6,518 nt of DNA, taken from NCBI GenBank assembly GCA_029263275.1, contig JAJCXU010000179.1, forward strand, positions 1 to 6,518. Reading direction: 5' to 3'. The notes beneath the pieces were generated by a model, which worked only from the letters and a program-made list of their open reading frames with translations, did not search any database and had not been told where the DNA came from. Positions 1 to 4,907 of this stretch are shown here, in pieces. Both the position numbers and the translations under genes were made by a program. Origin of the DNA: Ilumatobacter sp. (GTDB taxonomy: Bacteria > Actinomycetota > Acidimicrobiia > Acidimicrobiales > Ilumatobacteraceae). How positions within the stretch are numbered: the stretch's first letter is position 1; each line of letters begins with the position of its first letter.

Positions 1-1
1 T

Positions 2-352
2 ACCACTTTTGAGCGTGTGCAATTAAGAGAACTATCAGTAGCCAAGAATAACGGGCGCACCGTTCCCTTTGATAGAGATAAGCTCTATCGTTCCATTCGT
101 ATTGCTCTGCGCAAACGCAAAGTTGATGATGAACGAGTAGATCAACTCATCACCGGCATCGTGCGGCAATTAGAAGCAACAGGCGAAAGCGTGGTAGCTT
201 CTGATAAAATTGGATCTCTCGTCATGGATGGCTTAAAAGTCTTAGACGAGGTGGCCTATGTGCGTTTTGCTTCCGTTTATAGAAATTTTCGCGAAGCGGC
301 TGATTTTGAAAATGTGTTAGACGAGCTATCAGAAAAAACTGACAGTGAATAA
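2..352 (+). CDS. nrdR: Transcriptional repressor NrdR, C-terminal part (5' end outside window)
   Basis: NrdR represses ribonucleotide reductase operons by binding NrdR boxes. It senses the ATP/dATP balance through an ATP-cone domain. The visible 116 residues begin in frame at base 2 with [11 protein letters not shown], the linker between the N-terminal zinc ribbon and the ATP cone. The ATP cone follows: [13 protein letters not shown], then [12 protein letters not shown], and later [19 protein letters not shown] near the C-terminus, all family hallmarks. The zinc-ribbon cysteines lie upstream of the window. A GTG at 17-19 encodes the internal Val of FERVQL and is not a real start. The TAA stop is at 350-352, and the C-terminal length is normal for the family. 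Its partner downstream is ribD, the usual alphaproteobacterial order. Codon use is AT-rich, unlike everything after about 541. Identification is very secure; the alphaproteobacterial origin is an inference. Confidence 0.95.
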
Positions 353-361
353 CCGCATCTC

Positions 362-395
362 ATTTGCACATAAAATCCTATTTGCACATAAAATC
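362..395. repeat. Two perfect 16-bp direct repeats, 18-bp period
   Basis: ATTTGCACATAAAATC occurs at 362-377 and again at 380-395, separated by two bases. It lies just after the nrdR stop. It is not an obvious NrdR box and not a hairpin. The second copy supplies the TTGCAC that could serve as a -35 element for a ribD promoter. It may be a simple tandem duplication or a pair of operator half-sites; the sequence alone does not decide. Confidence 0.85.
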
Positions 396-410
396 AGCGG
401 GCGATACAAT
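382..410 (+). promoter_or_regulatory. Possible sigma-70-type promoter upstream of ribD
   Basis: TTGCAC (382-387, three of six matches to TTGACA) is followed after exactly 17 bases by TACAAT (405-410, five of six matches to TATAAT). Transcription would begin near 417, about 60 nt before the ribD start. The -35 element lies inside the second copy of the direct repeat, so anything binding the repeats could block it. AT-rich DNA throws up such matches by chance, so this is only plausible. Confidence 0.35.
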
Positions 411-435
411 CCAAACGATAGCCAATGATCGAGCA

Positions 436-462
436 CATTTTAAAGTTGGCCATTTAAAAGTT
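436..462. repeat. Imperfect 12-bp direct repeat in the ribD leader
   Basis: CATTTTAAAGTT at 436-447 and CATTTAAAAGTT at 451-462 match at 11 of 12 positions, with three bases between them. They lie just upstream of the presumed ribD ribosome-binding region. No known regulatory motif is recognised. Confidence 0.5.
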
Positions 463-463
463 T

Positions 464-469
464 AAAGAG
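464..469 (+). promoter_or_regulatory. Weak ribosome-binding site for ribD
   Basis: AAAGAG at 464-469 sits 10 nt before the ATG at 480. It favours this start over two nearby ATGs: 472 opens a frame that stops within eight codons, and 476 gives no RibD similarity. Confidence 0.45.
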
Positions 470-479
470 TTATGGATGA

Positions 480-554
480 ATGGGCGATCGATTAAAACAA
501 GAAAAAGATCAAATGTTTATGCGCGGCGCCCTCGTTATGGCGCGCCGAGCTGGT
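480..554 (+). CDS. ribD: RibD N-terminus (bifunctional pyrimidine deaminase/reductase of riboflavin synthesis), truncated at the contig junction
   Basis: From ATG 480 the frame gives about 25 residues containing DQMFMRGALVMARRAG. This matches the N-terminal helix of RibD, which in family members usually reads like D-x-x-FMR-x-AL-x-LARRG. Full RibD is about 360 residues and carries out the second and third steps of riboflavin synthesis, deamination and then reduction, in the cytoplasm. The next expected motif (T-x-PNP-x-VG) is absent: after roughly Ala-Gly, base 550 or so, the frame enters G+C-rich DNA and loses all RibD similarity. It only stops by chance at 741-743. The zinc-binding deaminase motifs (HAE, PCxxxGxTPPC) are therefore missing. 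Position directly after nrdR supports the call, since alphaproteobacterial genomes commonly carry nrdR-ribD-ribE. The leader of 127 bases is too short and lacks the conserved structure for an FMN riboswitch. The fragment is most likely broken by a misjoin, not a real pseudogene. Confidence 0.72.
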
Positions 555-555
555 C
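535..555. other. Chimeric junction between AT-richer alphaproteobacterial-like and G+C-rich actinobacterial-like DNA
   Basis: RibD similarity in frame 480 ends near base 550. AftD-like similarity in the other frame begins near 541-550 (AELVDPAIDRDSDLP). Composition changes from about 42% to about 65% G+C at the same place. The exact breakpoint cannot be resolved because the codons here fit either side. An 8-bp palindrome GGCGCGCC lies at 539-546. No transposon ends, integrase or tRNA attachment site are visible. Confidence 0.85.
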
Positions 556-3507
556 GATCCAGCGATCGATCGGGACAGCGACCTGCCGACCGCATGGGCA
601 GAAGCAACGGCCGCGCTCGACGACAGTCCGGCGAACATGCGTGTACTTCAACTGCCCGGCGCGGAGTTCGGAGCATTCGATTGGGGCTACACCGTCGATC
701 AACCGCTCGTGTCTGCGACGACGCGTCCGCTGGTGACGCGTGATCTCCTCCCCCTCGGCTCCGCACCGGCAATGGATTTGCTGTACGCCCTCGATGATCG
801 TGTCCAGGCCGGCACGCTCGAACCGAGTGCGGTGGCGCCAATTGCTCGGCTGTTCGGTGTCGGTGCCGTCTGGATCGCCAACGACCTCGACACGCTCCGC
901 TTCCGGACGCCTGCGGCCGGCGCGGTTGACGACCTGCTCCTCGACGCGCCCGGGCTGTCCGGTCGGCATACGTATGGCGCTGCTACCGCACCCAGCGTGG
1001 CAGTGACCGACCTGTTCGGCCGCCCGCTCGTCGATGCAGACACGATCGGCAGTCCGTCAGACCCGGTGTCACCGGTAGTCGTGCTCGATGTCGATGATCC
1101 GAACCCGATCGTCCGTGTCAAGACCGAGGAGATCGTGTTCTCGGGCTCCGGCGACGGCGTGGTCGACGCAGCGGCCGCTGGGCTGATCGATGGATCCGAA
1201 GTGCTCCTCAATGCGCGCGACCTGGATGCACTCGACAGCTCCACGGCGGTCATCGTCACCGACTCGAACAGGGATCGGGCCCGGCACTGGCGCTCGTCGC
1301 AGGACGTGCTCGGCCACACCGAACCCGGCGGGGCGCAGACCGACGTGTTGGTGCCGACCGCGTCAGATCAACGTTTGGATCCGTACGCGACCGCCGACGA
1401 CGAGCGAGCGCAGACCGTTGCGGTGCAGCGCGGACCGCTCACCGCGGTGGCGTCGGCCTACGGCGAGCCGTTTGCATATCGACCCGAGGATCGGGCGGTG
1501 ATGGCCATCGACGGCGACCACTCCACGGCCTGGTCCGTGGGTGATCACGCCGATCCCGTCGGTGAGGTGCTGCGGCTGGCCCCCGACCGGGAGGTCGGGA
1601 CACTCACCCTCCACCAACTCGTCCCAGCGTCGGGCGGTCGCTCGATTGCATCGATCAGCATCGAGTCCGATGCGGGTCAGCAACTCGTGAACATGACCGA
1701 GGCGACACTCGACGGCACAGGCCAAACCGTGCAGTTGGACCACCCGACAGACACGCCGATCGACCTGGTCATCACCAGCGTCACACCCGCCAGCGGCACG
1801 ACCCGGGCAGCGCTCGCGGGCGTCGGATTCACCGAAGTCGATGCCGGATTCGGACCAACGATGGAATACATGCGGCCGCCCGTCGACACCTTGGAACAGA
1901 TCTCCCCCGGCCACGAGTCGCTCGCCATCGTCCTGACTCGCGACCGTGTCGAGGCGGCGTCCCACTGGCGCTCCGACCCAGAGCCGCTGTTGCAGCGTCT
2001 GCTCCCGCTGAGCTCGGCGGCAACGTTCGACGTCACTGCGACGTTGCGACTCGACCAGCGTGCAACCGATGCCTCGATCGCATCGCTGATCGGTAGCGAA
2101 GGGGCCGTCGCCGACCGACGCCTGCCCGGTATTGCCCACCGCGGTGCGGCAGCGGTCGACGGCAACATGGACACGACGTGGTTGACACCCATCGACGGTG
2201 TGGCCGGTGCCAGCTTGACGATCGACGCCGTCGCCAATCCAATCGTCGTCCTCGACCTCGTGCAGCCGAACGGGATGTGGTCGACGATCACCGAGGTCGT
2301 CGTGTCCAGCGCTGACTCCGAGGTGACCGCACCGGTGCCCCCACCCGACGCGAACGGCCGCAGCCGGATCGAGTTGGCCGACGCGGTGGGCGTCGTTGGC
2401 GAACCGATCAGCATCACGATCTCGCAGATCGCACCGTCGACCGTGATCGAGCGACGCTACGGCGACACGATCACCATGCCAGCGGGTATCACCGAACTCA
2501 CTGGTACCGACGGCATCGACGCATTCGCTCCGGGCCGTGATCGCTCCATCTCGTCAGACTGTGCACTCGCCGAGATCGAGGTAGACGGCGCACCGGTCGG
2601 ATTGGCGTTCGCGACCTCAGCTGCCGCACTGCTCGCCGGCGATGCCGTGTTCGCAACGTCCTGCGGCGACCTGCTCGATCTGCCCGCTGGCGAACATCGG
2701 ATCACGGCGTCGGCGTTGGACCACCCGCTCACCATCGACCGGGTGATGCTGTCGACGCCGGACCAGCGACCCGAATTGCCGACGATCGCAACGGCACGCC
2801 TGCTGTCAGCCGCCGACCGCGAACATGTCGTCGAGGTCGACTGTCCCGACGGCTGCTGGCTCGTGCTCGGCATGGGCCACAACGTCGGCTGGTCGGCTGG
2901 CAGCGACACGGGTGCCCTTGGCGAGCCCCGCATCGTCGACGGCGGATTCAACGGCTGGTGGATCGAGCCAACGGCGGCGCCACAACAGATCACGCTGACC
3001 TGGACGGCGCAACGCGCCGTGACCATCGGACTGATGTTGTCAGCGCTGGCAGTCGCCGGCCTGCTGCTCGCCCTCGTCGTCGGGACGTGGCGCCGACAGG
3101 GCTCGACACGGTCTGATGCGCCCGACATCGGCGAACATTCTCGACCAACACGGCAGATCTGGCTCTTCCCGCTCGTGCTGGCCGCCGCTGTCGGAGTGCT
3201 GGTGTCTCCGGTATGGGGAGCCGTGGCGCTCGTGGTAGCCAGCGCCGACGCTGCACTGCGCGCTCGCGGCCGCGTGTTGCCGATTCTGGCCGGGTCGGGC
3301 ACGGCAATGACCGTCGTGATCGCTGCGTCAATCGTCGTCATCGAGCGGCGCGACGCTCCGTTCCCGAACGCCGGCTGGACCGCTGCCTTCGATCATCTCC
3401 ACGGCGCGATGTTGACCGCCGTGTTCCTCGTCGCTGCGTCGGCGTTCAGGGCGTCGAGGTCAGTTCGTACAGAAACTGGTAGCCGAACAGCTGAGGACGC
3501 AGCTTGA
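541..3507 (+). CDS. AftD-like alpha-(1->3)-arabinofuranosyltransferase family protein, C-terminal ~988 residues (N-terminal GT-C membrane domain missing)
   Basis: In mycobacteria AftD is a very large membrane GT-C enzyme that moves arabinofuranose from decaprenyl-phosphate onto cell-wall arabinan; it has about 1,400 residues. Here about 400 N-terminal residues, with the catalytic membrane domain, are lost at the junction. The ATG at 637 is internal: the frame is open from 496, and family similarity already starts near 541 (LPTAWAEATAALD, then RVLQLPGAEFGAFDWG).

Family signatures in order are VTDSNRDRARHWRSSQ at 1255-1302 and a discoidin (F5/8-type) carbohydrate-binding-like segment with AIDGDHSTAW near 1504. 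VLTRDRVEAASHWRSDPEP follows at about 1930-1986, and a second discoidin-like segment has AVDGNMDTTW near 2152-2181. VLGMGHNVGWSAG is at about 2863-2901. The C-terminus has about four membrane segments (roughly 3019-3090, 3163-3255, 3274-3342 and 3403-3447).

The last 62 bp overlap the convergent gene. Family membership is firm. The substrate in this lineage is unknown, and mycobacterial-type arabinogalactan should not be assumed. Confidence 0.88.
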   Translation, partial: RAELVDPAIDRDSDLPTAWAEATAALDDSPANMRVLQLPGAEFGAFDWGYTVDQPLVSATTRPLVTRDLLPLGSAPAMDLLYALDDRVQAGTLEPSAVAPIARLFGVGAVWIANDLDTLRFRTPAAGAVDDLLLDAPGLSGRHTYGAATAPSVAVTDLFGRPLVDADTIGSPSDPVSPVVVLDVDDPNPIVRVKTEEIVFSGSGDGVVDAAAAGLIDGSEVLLNARDLDALDSSTAVIVTDSNRDRARHWRSSQDVLGHTEPGGAQTDVLVPTASDQRLDPYATADDERAQTVAVQRGPLTAVASAYGEPFAYRPEDRAVMAIDGDHSTAWSVGDHADPVGEVLRLAPDREVGTLTLHQLVPASGGRSIASISIESDAGQQLVNMTEATLDGTGQTVQLDHPTDTPIDLVITSVTPASGTTRAALAGVGFTEVDAGFGPTMEYMRPPVDTLEQISPGHESLAIVLTRDRVEAASHWRSDPEPLLQRLLPLSSAATFDVTATLRLDQRATDASIASLIGSEGAVADRRLPGIAHRGAAAVDGNMDTTWLTPIDGVAGASLTIDAVANPIVVLDLVQPNGMWSTITEVVVSSADSEVTAPVPPPDANGRSRIELADAVGVVGEPISITISQIAPSTVIERRYGDTITMPAGITELTGTDGIDAFAPGRDRSISSDCALAEIEVDGAPVGLAFATSAAALLAGDAVFATSCGDLLDLPAGEHRITASALDHPLTIDRVMLSTPDQRPELPTIATARLLSAADREHVVEVDCPDGCWLVLGMGHNVGWSAGSDTGALGEPRIVDGGFNGWWIEPTAAPQQITLTWTAQRAVTIGLMLSALAVAGLLLALVVGTWRRQGSTRSDAPDIGEHSRPTRQIWLFPLVLAAAVGVLVSPVWGAVALVVASADAALRARGRVLPILAGSGTAMTVVIAASIVVIERRDAPFPNAGWTAAFDHLHGAMLTAVFLVAASAFRASRSVRTETGSRTAEDAA
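3446..3507. other. 62-bp tail-to-tail overlap of two convergent coding regions
   Basis: The AftD-like gene ends with TGA at 3505-3507 on the plus strand. The GT2-methyltransferase gene ends with TGA at 3446-3448 read on the minus strand. The shared 62 bp encode the hydrophilic cytoplasmic tail of the first protein and the conserved-looking end of the second (RPQLFGYQFLYELTS). There is no room for a separate terminator and no hairpin plus T-run is seen, so the transcripts probably run into each other. Confidence 0.85.
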
Positions 3508-4897
3508 CCGTCACACGATCGATCGTGCCGACGACTCCGAGGCGCGCTGCGGGCGCATTCTCACCGGCTCCGCGATTGGTCACATCGAAGGGCAGCCCGG
3601 TCGCGGCACGTTGCACTGCGGTGTAGCCGCATTCACGCGCCAGCCGCTCGAAGCTGCGCCGCGTAAAGAACCGAATGTGGGTGTTGTCGAGAATGCCCCG
3701 ACGGTCGTAGTCGAACAAGCCAAGCGCCGAACGTGTGCGGGGGTACCAGTGCCCGAAGTTCGGGATGCTGGCGATCAGGGAGCCACCGGGCGCGAGCAGG
3801 CGGTGCGCATCGCGCAGCAGCTGGTCGGGTCGGCGGACGTGTTCGATGACATCGGCGCACAGGACCAGGTCGAAGGTGCCGTCGATCGTGTCGGGGATGC
3901 CCTGATCGAGATCGGCGAGGATGAAGTCGTCGAGTCGGTCGGTGACACCGGGCAGTTGCTCCACGTCGACACCGGTGACGTGATGGCCGAGTGATCCGAT
4001 GCGCTGGCCAAGCGAGCCGTCTGAACACCCCAGATCGAGGACCTTGAGTGGTTCGCGATTGGCGAGCCAGTTGAGCAGCTTGCCGTGCGACGACTCGGGG
4101 TCGGGCTTCATCTCATAAGAGTCGGAGGCGAAGGCCAATTTGCCGGTGCCGAACCCCATCTTGTGCATCCGGTACCGACCGACCAGCTTCGAGACGTCCC
4201 AGGCGTACTGCAGGCCGTCGACGTGGCAGATCTCGTCGCCGTAGTACGTCGGAATCGGGACCTCAGCGATACGTGCGCCCGATTCGATCATCTGCACGAT
4301 GATCTCCGTGTCGAAGTCGAAGCCGTCAGAGTTGTCCTGGAACGGGACCTTGGACAGCGCCTCGACCGAATAGGCGCGATATCCGCTGTGCCACTCGGTG
4401 AGCTGTGTGCCTGCCATCGTGTTCTGCCAGGTCGTCAGCACGCGGTTGCCGAGGTACTTGTACTTCGGCATGCCCCCATCGAGCGCCGTGCCGCGCTCCA
4501 TCATCCGAGAGCCGAACACTGCGTCGGCCTCTCCGGCGGCAATCGGGGCGACCATGTCGGGCAGATGCTCAGGCGCATACTGACCGTCGGCGTGCAGCAT
4601 GACGACGATGTCGAGGCCCTCCTCCTTCGCCCAGCGGTAGCCGTACTTCTGGTTGCCGCCGTAGCCGAGGTTGACCGGGTGCCGCACGACCCGCAGCGGC
4701 AGCTTGCGACCGCTCTCCTGGTAGGTCATTCCAACGCCATACGTGTCGTCGGAGCTGGCGTCGTCGCAGACGAACACTTCCTCAATGCGGCCGACGAAGT
4801 CCTCGGGGATCCGATCGAGTGTCTGTGCCAAGTGCTGCTCGGCGTTGTAGGCAACGACCAGGATGCCGATGCGGGGTTCGTGGTCGGTGTTCGTCAC
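3446..4897 (-). CDS. Bifunctional family-2 glycosyltransferase / class I SAM-dependent methyltransferase
   Basis: This is a two-domain cytoplasmic enzyme of about 483 residues with no membrane segment. Residues 9-240 or so are a GT-A (GT2, dolichyl-phosphate-mannose-synthase-like) domain. It shows RIGILVVAYNA (9-19), FVCDDAS (42-48), NLGYGGN (76-82), HADGQY (102-107, metal/nucleotide-sugar site), GSRM (129-132) and SGYRAY (171-176). Residues ~270-430 are a Rossmann methyltransferase with VLDLGCSDG (286-294, SAM motif I), an acidic residue in GVDVE (Asp311), ADVIEH (348-353) and LLAPGGSL (367-374). Both active sites look intact.

Start choice: GTG at 4897 gives MTNTDHEPRIGIL, ten nt after the upstream stop, a typical N-terminus. 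An ATG at 4936 would add 13 residues and overlap the upstream gene by 29 nt. Neither has a good Shine-Dalgarno, so translational coupling is likely.

The likely role is to transfer a sugar to a polyprenyl phosphate or nascent lipid-linked glycan and methylate the product or a related substrate. Acceptor and sugar are unknown. Confidence 0.9.
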   Translation of the reverse strand: MTNTDHEPRIGILVVAYNAEQHLAQTLDRIPEDFVGRIEEVFVCDDASSDDTYGVGMTYQESGRKLPLRVVRHPVNLGYGGNQKYGYRWAKEEGLDIVVMLHADGQYAPEHLPDMVAPIAAGEADAVFGSRMMERGTALDGGMPKYKYLGNRVLTTWQNTMAGTQLTEWHSGYRAYSVEALSKVPFQDNSDGFDFDTEIIVQMIESGARIAEVPIPTYYGDEICHVDGLQYAWDVSKLVGRYRMHKMGFGTGKLAFASDSYEMKPDPESSHGKLLNWLANREPLKVLDLGCSDGSLGQRIGSLGHHVTGVDVEQLPGVTDRLDDFILADLDQGIPDTIDGTFDLVLCADVIEHVRRPDQLLRDAHRLLAPGGSLIASIPNFGHWYPRTRSALGLFDYDRRGILDNTHIRFFTRRSFERLARECGYTAVQRAATGLPFDVTNRGAGENAPAARLGVVGTIDRVTVKLRPQLFGYQFLYELTSTP

Positions 4898-4907
4898 GGG
4901 GGCGATG

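Noticed and set aside
353..479. FMN riboswitch or attenuator ahead of ribD
   Set aside because: The spacer is only 127 bases, AT-rich, and lacks the conserved paired segments of the FMN element. No hairpin followed by a T-run was seen.
480..743. A distinct small 87-residue protein
   Set aside because: Only the first ~25 residues resemble a protein (RibD). The rest is an arginine-rich out-of-frame reading of the AftD-like gene.
1363..3341. Several minus-strand open frames of 246-294 codons inside the AftD-like gene
   Set aside because: They overlap one another and a gene with strong family signatures, and their translations show no recognisable motif. They are shadows of G+C-rich coding DNA.
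637..3507. Complete 956-residue AftD-like gene starting at ATG 637
   Set aside because: Family similarity begins about 30 codons earlier with no start codon there, and the whole membrane catalytic domain is missing. The ATG is an internal methionine.
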